Positions 8,264-18,439 of a stretch of DNA of 55,247 bases are shown here, one piece after another. Origin of the DNA: Deltaproteobacteria bacterium. GTDB taxonomy: Bacteria; Desulfobacterota; DSM-4660; Desulfatiglandales; B25-G16. The translations under genes were made by a program, and so were the position numbers. Below the pieces are notes generated by a model, which was given only the letters and a program-made list of their open reading frames with translations, had not been told where the DNA came from and did no database searches. Numbering within the stretch: position 1 is the first letter of the stretch; each line of letters begins with the position of its first letter. The stretch covers positions 1 to 55,247 of the forward strand of contig JAFDDT010000005.1 in NCBI GenBank assembly GCA_019310725.1. The letters run 5' to 3'.

Positions 8264-9112
8264 CTAGTACCAACCCCTACCGGTCTTTTTTCCCAAGTTA
8301 CCTGCCCTCACCATCGTCTTTAACAGACCGGGAGAAACCCATTTGTTTTCCTTGTTGAGTTCCTTGTAAAGGTATTCACTTACAAAATATGCGATATCAA
8401 TACCGGTCAAATCCATCAATTCAAAGGGTCCCATGGGATAATTGAGCCCGTTTTTCACGGCCACATCCACATCCTCGATGGATGCAATACCTTCCTCCAC
8501 AATCCTTATCGCCTCTAGCATGTGAGGAATCATTATCCTATTAACGATAAAGCCCGGCGAATCCTTTTTTACTTCCACGGTTATCTTGCCCAGTTTTTGG
8601 GCAAATTCGGTGGTCGTTTTGATTGTTTCATCGCTGGTTGAATAACCCCTAATTATCTCAACAAGTCTCATTAATGGAACTGGATTAAAAAAATGCATTC
8701 CACAGACCTTATCAGGCCTCTTCGTGCTCGCTGCTATTTCTGTTATAGACATAGATGAGGTATTGGTCGCCAAGATCACCTCAGGTCTACACAGTTCATC
8801 TAGCTCCTTGAAAACCGCCTTTTTGAGATCTAAGTCTTCAATAACAGCCTCTATGATGAGGTCAGCACCCTTGAGGTCTGCCATGTCTACGCTACCTTTT
8901 ATTCGCCCGAGGATTGCATCTTTCTCATTGGCATCCATCTTTCCTTTTTCCACACTCCTGGCAAGAAAAGCTTGTATCTTTTTCATGCCCCCTTCCACAA
9001 ATCTCATCTCAATATCTCTCATGATAACATCGCACCCTATCTGGGCTGCGATCTGAGCAATGCCATTACCCATGGTGCCTGCTCCAACTACACCTATCTT
9101 TTTGATTGCCAT
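8264..9112 (-). CDS. 3-hydroxybutyryl-CoA dehydrogenase
   Basis: IGVVGAGTMGNGIAQIAA, ATNTSSMSITEIA, GMHFFNPVPLMRLVEII, DSPGFIVNRI. Confidence 0.93.
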   Translation of the reverse strand: MAIKKIGVVGAGTMGNGIAQIAAQIGCDVIMRDIEMRFVEGGMKKIQAFLARSVEKGKMDANEKDAILGRIKGSVDMADLKGADLIIEAVIEDLDLKKAVFKELDELCRPEVILATNTSSMSITEIAASTKRPDKVCGMHFFNPVPLMRLVEIIRGYSTSDETIKTTTEFAQKLGKITVEVKKDSPGFIVNRIMIPHMLEAIRIVEEGIASIEDVDVAVKNGLNYPMGPFELMDLTGIDIAYFVSEYLYKELNKENKWVSPGLLKTMVRAGNLGKKTGRGWY

Positions 9113-9301
9113 AATCCCTCCTCTCTTAATACGTTGAATACAATTGAATTAATGTATCACATTACCTTTATTCAATAACTATTACAAATTTTAGATGTAT
9201 ATCAGCAGTGGTATTGAACACACAAAACACACCCCATTTTGAAACTGACGTCCTTCTAACACATTCAGGGGTCGATAACAAGACATTCGTAACATTCACG
9301 T

Positions 9302-10396
9302 TCACCCAACCATCAGCTTTCTTACCCTATTATCAAGGTATCTGGAAAGGTTAATAGAGGTTTTTGGCGACCACCCAAAAGACTGTTTCCAAACATCGCC
9401 ACTTTCCATGCAGAGATAGATCCCTAAATCCTCATGCCATTTTTTTAATCTTTCCGCTAACTTAGAATACATTTCAATTCTAATTGGCTTAAAATATCTG
9501 AGTTTTCTGTCCAAACCAGTAACAAATTCGCCATCAAAAATCTTTGTTTTCGGAAATCTTCTCTTAATGGCCCATTTAAGGGCTGGCATGTATCTAAAAG
9601 AACCAAGGCTTATCCAGATTATTGATTCCGGATCAATATATTTCTCTAAAAGCCTGACTGGCTCTTCCAGGTCCTCATCCCACCTCGGATAGTAAAACAA
9701 AGGATCAAAATGAAAAGCCAGCACAAAGCCGGCTTTTTGGCAGTCATGGGCGGCGAGAATCCTCTCTCTCAGGCTCGCTGTCTTACGTTCTTCACCAGTT
9801 ACGACACGAGGGCTATTAAGAGACCATGCGACAACGATCCTTTCTCGATGTATGCTTTTGAGTAGCGATTGCACCGAAGAGGTCTTTGTCTTTAGCTCTA
9901 GGATACAGTTTTTCCTATGAGAAAAGACAGGAAGCAGATAATCAGTCCATCCGGTAAGGTAATTGAGCGCGAGGCTGTCAGTAAACTCCCCGGTCCCGAT
10001 CCTGAATATCCTCCCAGGAAAGCTATCGATATATTCGCCTATTTCATCGAGTTTCTCTGGCAGGTTAGTATAAACCCTCAGTGATGGTTGATTAATATAG
10101 GATTGAAGAAAGCAATAACTGCAGTCCATGGGACAGTTAATACCGATATTTAGTATCTGGTAGCCGCAGCAAATATATCTTTTTGTCCCCGGACAAGGTT
10201 TGAGAAACTCCCCTTTGTGATGGATGATCCGGAGGGATTCCTTGTCCATCTCTTCGGTACCCTCAGGTAAAGCCAAATCGTGTGAATCAACAAGTTCTTT
10301 CGGTATATCCGGTAACCTCTTAGGTATCACTTTAGCAAGGGAGTCGCTCTCAGCTCCCCTTTCAATCAAAATCCGCCTGATTGTAAATTGTTTCAT
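9302..10396 (-). CDS. spore photoproduct lyase-like radical SAM protein
   Basis: CCGYQILNIGINCPMDCSYCFLQSYINQP (CxxxCxxC), LELKTKT, VVAWSLNSP, FDPLFYYPRWDED, ISLGSFRY. Confidence 0.85.
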   Translation of the reverse strand: MKQFTIRRILIERGAESDSLAKVIPKRLPDIPKELVDSHDLALPEGTEEMDKESLRIIHHKGEFLKPCPGTKRYICCGYQILNIGINCPMDCSYCFLQSYINQPSLRVYTNLPEKLDEIGEYIDSFPGRIFRIGTGEFTDSLALNYLTGWTDYLLPVFSHRKNCILELKTKTSSVQSLLKSIHRERIVVAWSLNSPRVVTGEERKTASLRERILAAHDCQKAGFVLAFHFDPLFYYPRWDEDLEEPVRLLEKYIDPESIIWISLGSFRYMPALKWAIKRRFPKTKIFDGEFVTGLDRKLRYFKPIRIEMYSKLAERLKKWHEDLGIYLCMESGDVWKQSFGWSPKTSINLSRYLDNRVRKLMVG

Positions 10397-10563
10397 CGTC
10401 TAAATAGTGTCAGTAGTCTGTTGTCAGTCGTTAGTCGCTTTTTAATATTTTCTAACCCCGGTACCTTTTCTTCAACGCCACATGCATTCTTAACTAGAGT
10501 GTTTAATGATGGTTTAAGTTTTCAATAAAACTGGGACCTTCTGCTACGGACAACTAACAACTT

Positions 10564-11556
10564 TCAATGGACATTACCATTGCTAGTTTTCCAAAAATCT
10601 GTAACCCTTTCTAATCCAGATAAGCTATATAAATCAGCTAACTTCTCTTTGAGCTCTTTTCCTTTTGTAAAAACTATTTCAAGCCTATAATTAATACCCT
10701 CAAAAGATGGCGGGGGGATTATTTTCACCCTTTCAGGAAGAGGGAGCGCAGAAACGCCCTTGATAAATTCACTTTCTGCCTTCATAAGAGATGGAAATCG
10801 TCTTGTTTTGAGTACTTTCACTATGGTCTTCAATTTTTGGGGGTTGCTCATCCTATTACTGTGCAAAATCTCTGTGACTTCTCTTTCATTTATAACCTCC
10901 TCTATTGACCGCCCTTCCCTGCTGGCAATTTCCATTATCCACTGAATGGCTTCCCATTGTTGATTGAAACTCCATTTGAAGGCCATGAATAACTCATTGA
11001 TCTTTAGGCGATCCTTTGTATCAAGGCTCATCATTGGGCCCGCTACTCTTAGTGACAGCCTCTCCGCGGAAATAGAGTGCCTTATTGGCTCCTCAAGCCC
11101 CTCCAAACCCAGGAATAGCTTTAGTGTTTGTCTGTTGGCGGGGATATCTAGCATGGGCATGAATTGTGTTATTATTTGTTCATGCTCAACGAAACGGGTA
11201 AGCCTCTGCAAAACCATTGCCTTTTCAATCGCATTCATTTTTCGTTGAAGGAGATTGTCATATAGGTTGAGCAAAAATGCCTTAAAGGGAGGATAACCAT
11301 GGGGCAACACCTGGCAGACTATATCGGACCATCCTAACTCCTTTGCCGCCAGTAATCTGCGATATCCTGCGACCACTGTGTAGTGGCTCTCTGAATCTTC
11401 CATCAAGTAAGGCGGGTTTAGCACACCAAATTCCTCAATGGAGGCCTTAAGTTGCTCCAGCCTGAAATCAAAGCTCATACAAAACCTACCTGGATCCAGA
11501 TCAATTTCCCATAGAGCTATCTTTACAGGGGTGCTTTCTAATGAATTTTTTTCCAT
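10564..11556 (-). CDS. ParB-like N-terminal domain protein (orphan)
   Basis: FDFRLEQLKASIEEFGVLNPPYLMEDSESHYTVVAGYRRLLAAKELGW...YDNLLQRKMNAIEKAMVLQRL; start at ATG 11556 preceded by ggaggtgattaga. Confidence 0.8.
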   Translation of the reverse strand: MEKNSLESTPVKIALWEIDLDPGRFCMSFDFRLEQLKASIEEFGVLNPPYLMEDSESHYTVVAGYRRLLAAKELGWSDIVCQVLPHGYPPFKAFLLNLYDNLLQRKMNAIEKAMVLQRLTRFVEHEQIITQFMPMLDIPANRQTLKLFLGLEGLEEPIRHSISAERLSLRVAGPMMSLDTKDRLKINELFMAFKWSFNQQWEAIQWIMEIASREGRSIEEVINEREVTEILHSNRMSNPQKLKTIVKVLKTRRFPSLMKAESEFIKGVSALPLPERVKIIPPPSFEGINYRLEIVFTKGKELKEKLADLYSLSGLERVTDFWKTSNGNVH

Positions 11557-12060
11557 TCTAATCACCTCCAACAAGGGTCTCTGTCTAATACTATGAGCCC
11601 CTTACCAGTTGGCAAAATCGTTTACAAGGAGCAAAGGTCTTGGCGTTTCAATAACAACCTCTTCTCAAGAACCTTATAACCTACCTGGGGAATGATTTCT
11701 CAAAAGGAGGCAGTGAGATAGGAACTACTTAACAAATATCTTGTAACTATTCGTAATAACATAGATATTCTTTGGTATTCAAAAAAGCGTTGACAAACGA
11801 TTCACAACAAAGTAAACAGGACATTAGAAACGGCAAGTAGGAGTTTAAAATTTCTTTGCCCGGCAGAAATGCTTTTTTCAACCTGTTTTCTCCAGAGATC
11901 TCTACTTGCCTTTTTTTTCAAAGGTTTCAGGGAATCTCAAAAGGCCTGCCATGTGAACTTCACATACGGGCTTTTCTTGTATTTATTGCTATGGTTTATT
12001 TCCTAAATAAACCACTAACCACATTTTTCCAACGAAAAACTCAAAAAGGGAGGAAGAATC

Positions 12061-13341
12061 ATGAAAAGAAACTATTTAAAAACTGCTATGATTTTTTTTG
12101 CATGCTTTGGTTTTCTTTTGGCAACGAATGCGTTAGCAGCACCAAAAAAAATAGTCATTGGGCACCCGGCATGCCTCTCAGGAAAGTATGCAAAGGCAGG
12201 TGAACAGGCCATTGGAGGAGTAAAGGCGTGTATTGATTGGGTGAACAATGTCTATGGTGGCGTTCAAGTAGCAGGGAAAAAGCTCCCACTTGCATACAAA
12301 TACTACGATTGTGAGTCCAAAAAAGAGGCTGTCACAAGCCTTATTGCGCGGTTGATAACTGTCAACAAAGTGAACGTTGTTTTCTCCGCATATAGCTCGG
12401 GGCTCACGCTTAGGGGAGCTCCTGTGGCCGAAAGCCATGGAATGCTCTACATGGATCATGGGGGCGCGAACAACAAAATATTCCGGCAGGGTTTCAAATA
12501 CATAGTCCAAACCATTGGACCTGCCACCAACTATCACCAGGGAACACTCAATATGATTCAAAAGGTTGACCCCAAGGCCAAGAAGGTTGCACTGGCCTAT
12601 GAGGATTCAGAGTTTGCAAAAATGGTGATGCATGGGGCAGAAGGACATGCCAAAAAACTCGGTTTTAATGTTGTTTTTAAGCGGACGTATCCAAAGGGTG
12701 TAACAGATCTGACCCCCTTGCTCTCAGCTTTGAAAGCGAGCAAACCAGACTTCATTATCGGCGGGGGTCACTTTGAGGATGGCCAGCTTTTTAACAGACA
12801 GATGGCTGATCTGGATATAGATGTTAAAGCCCTATCTTTGATAGCAGCAGCAACACTGCCTGCCTTCTATAAAGCATTAACAAGTATGGCAGAAGGTGTT
12901 ATGGGACCTTCACATTGGGAATACGGCGTAAAATACTCGGTTGAGGAGGCTAAGAAAGTGGGATTGAATTGGATTGGACCAGACCAGGATGAATTTGTAG
13001 CCCTTTTTAAAAAGGCCTTGGGCAAAGAGATTATCCCGGATTATCATGCTGCAGAAGCAGGCGCCCAAGTGTTAGCCTATGTATTAGCTGTGGAGAAGGC
13101 AGATTCCCTTGATACGCGAAAAGTGAGGGCGGCCCTTGGCGATCTCACCTTTATGTCGTTTTATGGTGGCTGGGATGTTGACGACACAGGACTTCAGGTT
13201 GGGCATTCAATGGTGGACGTGCAATGGCAGATGGGCAAACGAATTATAGTCTGGCCTAAAGAAGCCCAAACCGGGGACGTAGCTTACCCCATGCCTACTT
13301 TCGCCGAAAAAGCAAGGGGGAAGGTAGCACTTCCAAGATAA
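12061..13341 (+). CDS. branched-chain amino acid-type ABC transporter substrate-binding protein
   Basis: Signal peptide; PKKIVIGHPACLSGKYAKAGEQAIGGVKACIDWVN; preceded by agggaggaagaatcATG; followed by permease and ATPase genes. Confidence 0.92.
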   Translation: MKRNYLKTAMIFFACFGFLLATNALAAPKKIVIGHPACLSGKYAKAGEQAIGGVKACIDWVNNVYGGVQVAGKKLPLAYKYYDCESKKEAVTSLIARLITVNKVNVVFSAYSSGLTLRGAPVAESHGMLYMDHGGANNKIFRQGFKYIVQTIGPATNYHQGTLNMIQKVDPKAKKVALAYEDSEFAKMVMHGAEGHAKKLGFNVVFKRTYPKGVTDLTPLLSALKASKPDFIIGGGHFEDGQLFNRQMADLDIDVKALSLIAAATLPAFYKALTSMAEGVMGPSHWEYGVKYSVEEAKKVGLNWIGPDQDEFVALFKKALGKEIIPDYHAAEAGAQVLAYVLAVEKADSLDTRKVRAALGDLTFMSFYGGWDVDDTGLQVGHSMVDVQWQMGKRIIVWPKEAQTGDVAYPMPTFAEKARGKVALPR

Positions 13342-13443
13342 AAAACATAATCGCCCTCTATCAAAAAAGATCTCTTGGTGGGGGGCAATTTTTATCTCAT
13401 GAAAAGAACGCTCTAAAAGCAATAATTATGAGGGAATGATAGA

Positions 13444-14331
13444 ATGCTCTTAGAACAGCTAAGCGGCAATCTCATCCAGGGCATTATACTGGGTGCGGTT
13501 TATGGTATGGCTACCATGGGCCTCAGCCTTATCTTTGGCGTCCTTAAGGTTGTTAATGTGGGGCACGGGGCCTTTATTATGGTTGGGGCATTTGTTACCC
13601 TCTGGCTATTCAATGCCCTTGGAATCAATCCAATAATTGCTCTCCCTGGTGCCTTTGTCATAGGTATGGGACTGGGCCTTATATTTTACTATACAACCAT
13701 GCAGCGGTTAATCAAGGCCCCAGAGCTTGCCACTCTGTTGGCCACTTTTTCCATCGGGATATTACTTGAAGAGCTTGTGAAGCTTATCTTCGGATCGGAA
13801 TTTCGCGGCTATAATTGGGTTGTAGGCAAAATAGACATTGGTGTAACAGTTTTGCCCCTGTCAAAATTGTATGCCTGCATTGGCAGTGTAATTATCGCCC
13901 TTCTTCTCTACTTGTGGTTCAAGAAGACTCGAGCAGGATCAGCCATACGAAGTGTTGTCGAGGATAGCGAAGGAGCGAGAGTGTGCGGTGTAAATGTGGG
14001 AGGGGCCTATGCCTTGAGCTTTGCATTGGGAATTGGGCTAACTGTTTCAAGTGGTGTGCTTCTCACCATGTTTATCCCGGTTGGCATCAATCCTTATATG
14101 GGAGGAGGATATACGCTGAAGGCATTTGTTATTGCTGTCTTGGGCGGTCTTTCATCTCCCTATGGGGCGTTTTTCGGGGGACTGGTCTTTGGGTTAATTG
14201 AGAATGGATCCTACACGCTATTTGCCTTAATCCCTGGGGTGGAACCGTTTGCCCTGACGCGGTTTTTGTCTTTTGTGATATTATTGGCCATACTTCTTAT
14301 TAAACCGACTGGACTTCTGAGTACAAAATGA
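13444..14331 (+). CDS. livH: branched-chain amino acid ABC transporter permease (LivH-like)
   Basis: GIILGAVYGMATMGLSLIFGVLKVVNVGHGAFIMVGAF; AVLGGLSSPYGAFFGGL. Confidence 0.93.
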   Translation: MLLEQLSGNLIQGIILGAVYGMATMGLSLIFGVLKVVNVGHGAFIMVGAFVTLWLFNALGINPIIALPGAFVIGMGLGLIFYYTTMQRLIKAPELATLLATFSIGILLEELVKLIFGSEFRGYNWVVGKIDIGVTVLPLSKLYACIGSVIIALLLYLWFKKTRAGSAIRSVVEDSEGARVCGVNVGGAYALSFALGIGLTVSSGVLLTMFIPVGINPYMGGGYTLKAFVIAVLGGLSSPYGAFFGGLVFGLIENGSYTLFALIPGVEPFALTRFLSFVILLAILLIKPTGLLSTK

Positions 14332-15329
14332 AAAAAGAAATCACTAAGTACTATCCTTTGATACCTGTATTTGCAGCATACCTTTTGCTTTTTTTAATCG
14401 GTAGAAACATTTCTGGGATGTGGCAATTGGTGGCTATGCTCTTATTCTACTGTGCCCTTGGACAGGCGTTTAATATTTTCCTCGGCATGACCGGGTACGT
14501 AGATTTTGGTTATGTTGCTTTTATGGGTATTGGAACCTACGGGATGGCACTGGCAATTACAAAACTTGCCCATATTGAAGGGCTGGGAATAGGAATTATC
14601 ATAATCGGTTTTATCCTGGCATTATTAATGTCCACCCTGTTGTCTGTGGCTGTGGGGGCAGTCGCGCTGAGACTTCGAGGGGCTTACTTTGCCATTGCCA
14701 CAATCGGTGTGAATGAAGGGTTCCGGTTTCTTATTGAAGGGGCAAGAATATGGAATGGTTCTGAGGGTCTAATATTTACTGCCCAACTCAACGAGATCCT
14801 TGGAAGAGAAGCCGCCAGTAGTCTAATGACCTATTGGGCTGACATCATGGTGCTTATCATTGCGGCATTGGCTGCTTTTGTAACCCTATATTACATGAGA
14901 AGCAAGATCGGCTATGCACTAACCGCCTTAAGAGAAGATGAAGATGCTGCCAAGGTGATGGGCATCAATGTTACCAAATACAAGATTATAGCTTTCATCA
15001 CAAGCGCCTGTTTTGCGGGTCTGGTAGGAGCCACTTCATGGGCGTTAAAAACCCCTTATGTATTTCCGCCCGAGGTTTTTGAGATCCATTATACAATAGA
15101 GGCTATTATTATTGTTCTCCTTGGCGGTGCCGGCACCCTTTTAGGGCCTGTCGCAGGCGGGCTTATCTATGGCATTTCAAAATATTATCTCGCGATATTC
15201 ATGCCGGGATTTCAGCTACTGATTTTTGCGCCAATTATCATCATCATTATTGTGTTATTCCCAGAGGGGGTGGTCGGGATGTTAAAATACAGGTTGAAGG
15301 ATTCAGCTCTAGCCAGGTTTATTATTTAG
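14328..15329 (+). CDS. livM: branched-chain amino acid ABC transporter permease (LivM-like)
   Basis: GQAFNIFLGMTGYVDFGYVAFMGIGTYG; LREDEDAAKVMGINVTKYK; 4-bp overlap with livH. Confidence 0.93.
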   Translation: MKKEITKYYPLIPVFAAYLLLFLIGRNISGMWQLVAMLLFYCALGQAFNIFLGMTGYVDFGYVAFMGIGTYGMALAITKLAHIEGLGIGIIIIGFILALLMSTLLSVAVGAVALRLRGAYFAIATIGVNEGFRFLIEGARIWNGSEGLIFTAQLNEILGREAASSLMTYWADIMVLIIAALAAFVTLYYMRSKIGYALTALREDEDAAKVMGINVTKYKIIAFITSACFAGLVGATSWALKTPYVFPPEVFEIHYTIEAIIIVLLGGAGTLLGPVAGGLIYGISKYYLAIFMPGFQLLIFAPIIIIIIVLFPEGVVGMLKYRLKDSALARFII

Positions 15330-15337
15330 GTGACGAT

Positions 15338-16078
15338 ATGCCTTTATTAAAACTTGAAAATGTAACAAAACGCTTTGGTGGCTTGACAGCAGTGAATCAT
15401 GTGAGTTTGGAGATTGACCACGGTGAGTTTATTGGAATAGTTGGTCCAAACGGTAGCGGAAAAACCACTCTTTTCAATGTTATCAGCGGGGTTTATTTTC
15501 CAGAAGAAGGGAGTGTTATTTTCGATGATCTGGATATTACGCTTCTCCCACCCTATAAAAGAGCACCCCTTGGGATCGGGAGAACATTTCAGATTCCCAG
15601 GCCATTTGGCTCGGCCAGTGTAAGAGAAAACATAGCTGTTGGGGCAATGTTCGGTACCCTCAGTGGAAAGGTTAGCGTAGACGAGTCCTTGCAGATAGCA
15701 GATCAAACGATTGAGCGGGTTCGCCTTCAAGAACACAGGGATAAGCCAGCAGGCACACTAACACCTGTGGAAAAGAAACTGATGGAGATTGCCAGGGCCT
15801 TGGCAATGAAGCCAAAGCTCCTCCTCATGGATGAAGCAATGGCAGGAATGCACCCGAACGACATCGATCAAATGGTTGCGTTTATCAAACAAATTGCAGT
15901 TGAAGAGAAAATAGCCATCGTTTCCATGGTTGAGCATATCATGCGGGCGGTAGTCGGGATGGCAGAAAAGGTGATCGTATTGCATCAAGGCTCCAAAATA
16001 GTTGATGCCCCTACCAAGGAAGCCCTGGAAGACCCAAAAGTTGTGGAGGTATACTTAGGTCATCCACCGGAGGAATAA
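15338..16078 (+). CDS. livG: ABC transporter ATP-binding protein (LivG-like)
   Basis: GIVGPNGSGKTTLFNVISG; LLLMDEAMAGMHPNDI. Confidence 0.92.
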   Translation: MPLLKLENVTKRFGGLTAVNHVSLEIDHGEFIGIVGPNGSGKTTLFNVISGVYFPEEGSVIFDDLDITLLPPYKRAPLGIGRTFQIPRPFGSASVRENIAVGAMFGTLSGKVSVDESLQIADQTIERVRLQEHRDKPAGTLTPVEKKLMEIARALAMKPKLLLMDEAMAGMHPNDIDQMVAFIKQIAVEEKIAIVSMVEHIMRAVVGMAEKVIVLHQGSKIVDAPTKEALEDPKVVEVYLGHPPEE

Positions 16079-16080
16079 AG

Positions 16081-16788
16081 ATGTTAACTGTTCAAGAACT
16101 CGAATCAGGTTATGGTCCTATGCAAGTGTTGTGGAAGCCGAGCCTTCAAGTTAAAAAAGGAACAGTAACCGCACTCCTTGGACCGAATGGGGTTGGTAAA
16201 AGCACTTTTCTTTCTACTGTTTTTGGTTCTGTTGAGCCCTGGGGGGGCATAATTCAGTATGAGGAAAAAGATGTCACTGCCTTGCCAACACATAAAAAGG
16301 TAGAAATGGGAATGGCATTAGTGCCTGAGGGAAAGCACCTGTTTCCTAACATGAATGTGCACGAAAATCTTGCCATGGGCGCATACGTGAAGAAAGCCCT
16401 TGAACATAAAGAGGAATCCATGGACCTTGTGTATAACTTGTTTCCCCGCCTGAAAGAAAGACATAAGCAGATGGCTGGATCTCTGAGCGGCGGTGAACAA
16501 CAGATGGTAACAATCGCTCGAGCCCTAATGACAAAACCCCAATTAATAATGCTTGATGAACCAAGTCAAGGCCTGGCTCCTGTACTTGTGCAGTCTGTTT
16601 TTGAAACGATACAAAAAATGCGGGATGAGATAGGTTTAACTATCCTGCTTGTAGAGCAAAACGCAGATGCTGCCTTAAATGCAGCCAGCTATGTTTATAT
16701 TATGCATGAAGGCCTGATCAAAGCAGAAGGAAATCCGGAAGAGATAAAGGGCTCTTCGGATATAAGAGAAGCCTATCTGGGAATATAG
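16081..16788 (+). CDS. livF: ABC transporter ATP-binding protein (LivF-like)
   Basis: ALLGPNGVGKSTFLS; GSLSGGEQQMVTIARALM; LIMLDEPSQGLAPVLV. Confidence 0.93.
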   Translation: MLTVQELESGYGPMQVLWKPSLQVKKGTVTALLGPNGVGKSTFLSTVFGSVEPWGGIIQYEEKDVTALPTHKKVEMGMALVPEGKHLFPNMNVHENLAMGAYVKKALEHKEESMDLVYNLFPRLKERHKQMAGSLSGGEQQMVTIARALMTKPQLIMLDEPSQGLAPVLVQSVFETIQKMRDEIGLTILLVEQNADAALNAASYVYIMHEGLIKAEGNPEEIKGSSDIREAYLGI

Positions 16789-16806
16789 GTATTCTCCCTT
16801 TTACTC

Positions 16807-17256
16807 TTACTTATGCACCAACTCTTGATACGCCTCCTGAATTTCTTTGAATTTCTTCTCGGCCAAAATCTTGAATTCATCTCCGAGATGATTTACCTTG
16901 TCTGGATGGTATTTCAAGGCCAGTTTTCTGTAGGCTGCCTTGACTTCATTGAGTGGGGCACCTTTTTCTACCCCTAAAATTTGATATGGATCACGTTTTG
17001 AGAATCTTGGATCCGTTTGGGCCTTCTGTTGCTGCTCCTCTTGGTAGTATTCCCGTTTGGTGCCCTTCCCTTCCTGGTGGTAAGCCTCCTCATACCTGGG
17101 TCTCATCTTGGCTCGGCGGTAAATAAAATGATACCAGTACAGGACCCCCAATATTATCAAGTCATCAATCCATCCCAAGCCTGGAAAAAAATCAGGCAGG
17201 ATATCGTAAGGGGAAATTACATACAGTATTAAAATCAGATAGATCAGGTATTTCAT
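16807..17256 (-). CDS. J-domain protein with N-terminal DUF1232-like membrane segment
   Basis: N-term [33 protein letters not shown]-term [33 protein letters not shown] (HPD). Confidence 0.85.
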   Translation of the reverse strand: MKYLIYLILILYVISPYDILPDFFPGLGWIDDLIILGVLYWYHFIYRRAKMRPRYEEAYHQEGKGTKREYYQEEQQQKAQTDPRFSKRDPYQILGVEKGAPLNEVKAAYRKLALKYHPDKVNHLGDEFKILAEKKFKEIQEAYQELVHK

Positions 17257-17271
17257 TTGGCAAGAATTTTT

Positions 17272-18228
17272 TCAAAGGCTTATCTTTGTGCCAACGCTAT
17301 TAAGGATGAAGGATGCAGGAAATTCCTGAGAGAATCTCTTAATAGCCTCCCAGCCCGTGCAATGCATGGGGATGATGACTTCCGGTTTAATCTTCTTAAA
17401 TTCTGTAATCGTTTTCTCTATTATAGGCTCAAAAACGGGGCCTGAAAGATGAAAACCACCCAAGACGGCATGTATTGTATTGATCCCTGTTATCTTTTTG
17501 GCATAAAAAACAGTATTGATAATGCCAGAATGAGCGCATCCAGAGATCACTACCAGGCCCTTTTCTTTTAGATTTATTGCAAGGGCCTGATCATCGCGTA
17601 TGGGGTCAGGCTCTATCTTTCCATCCCTTTCCAAAGAGGCATTCGGTAACCCCTTTTCGAATTCCGTTACCCTTTCCACCTCGCCCGTCACCAGTATCAT
17701 GCCATCTGCCAGCAGAGATGGGGAGCTCTTTTCAGCAATCTGAATGCCCGCACTCTCCATATCCTCCCTTATAAGGGTTTGGGGGAACCTCAGTTTCCTC
17801 CCATCATCCAGTCCAAAGAAGCGGGGGGAAATAAAGGCATCAGGGTGGACCGTTAACGGGATAGATTTCCCCAGACTCTTAACTATAGGATACAATGCAC
17901 CAGTATGATCCATATGACCATGGCTAATGACTATCGCCTCTATCTGCCCTAGATCTAACCCTAGAATCTCCACGTTATGGAGAACGCCAACCTTGGTATA
18001 GCCGCAATCAAAAAGAATAGTGTGAGATTCCTCACCGCTCTTTACCGTGACCAGAAGAGAGAGGCCATGCTCGGCCAACAGGGCATCATCGGGAATCTCT
18101 CCGCCCATTGCCAATGGAGGTCTCGTAGCGACAGGAGAGTTCCTGAGAAGAACATCTACATAGTTGTCCATCAGGGTAACAACCTCAACGGCCTCTACCT
18201 CTTTCAATCTATTTGCCAGCTCATTCAT
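17272..18228 (-). CDS. MBL-fold metallo-hydrolase
   Basis: TILFDCGYTK...VISHGHMDHTGAL...SGCAHSGIINT...GGFHLSG; start taken at ATG 18228 after gaaggaggcagcggta. Confidence 0.85.
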   Translation of the reverse strand: MNELANRLKEVEAVEVVTLMDNYVDVLLRNSPVATRPPLAMGGEIPDDALLAEHGLSLLVTVKSGEESHTILFDCGYTKVGVLHNVEILGLDLGQIEAIVISHGHMDHTGALYPIVKSLGKSIPLTVHPDAFISPRFFGLDDGRKLRFPQTLIREDMESAGIQIAEKSSPSLLADGMILVTGEVERVTEFEKGLPNASLERDGKIEPDPIRDDQALAINLKEKGLVVISGCAHSGIINTVFYAKKITGINTIHAVLGGFHLSGPVFEPIIEKTITEFKKIKPEVIIPMHCTGWEAIKRFSQEFPASFILNSVGTKISL

Positions 18229-18277
18229 TACCGCTGCCTCCTTCCCCCTCAAGAAAACAATCCTAACTGTTCAGGTA

Positions 18278-18377
18278 GCCACAAAGGCTAGATATGAGTT
18301 TTTCACCTTATTTGAAAAGCCTGCCAGCCATCGCGAGCCGCTCATGCGAGGCGGGCGGGTCTTGGTGCCTTTGTGGC
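18278..18377. repeat. inverted repeat, perfect 11-bp arms
   Basis: gccacaaaggc (18278-18288) / gcctttgtggc (18367-18377). Confidence 0.65.
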
Positions 18378-18439
18378 AAGATAGCTGTGTTAATCTAACT
18401 ATACAACAAAACCTGTTTTCACTACAACAATTCTTGAAT

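Noticed and set aside
9302-10396. SPL-like gene as evidence of sporulation
   Set aside because: No other sporulation gene is present; SPL-like radical SAM proteins also occur in non-sporulators.
11856-12203. 115-aa ORF upstream of the substrate-binding protein
   Set aside because: Overlaps the start of the real substrate-binding protein gene in another frame; no RBS or conserved motif.
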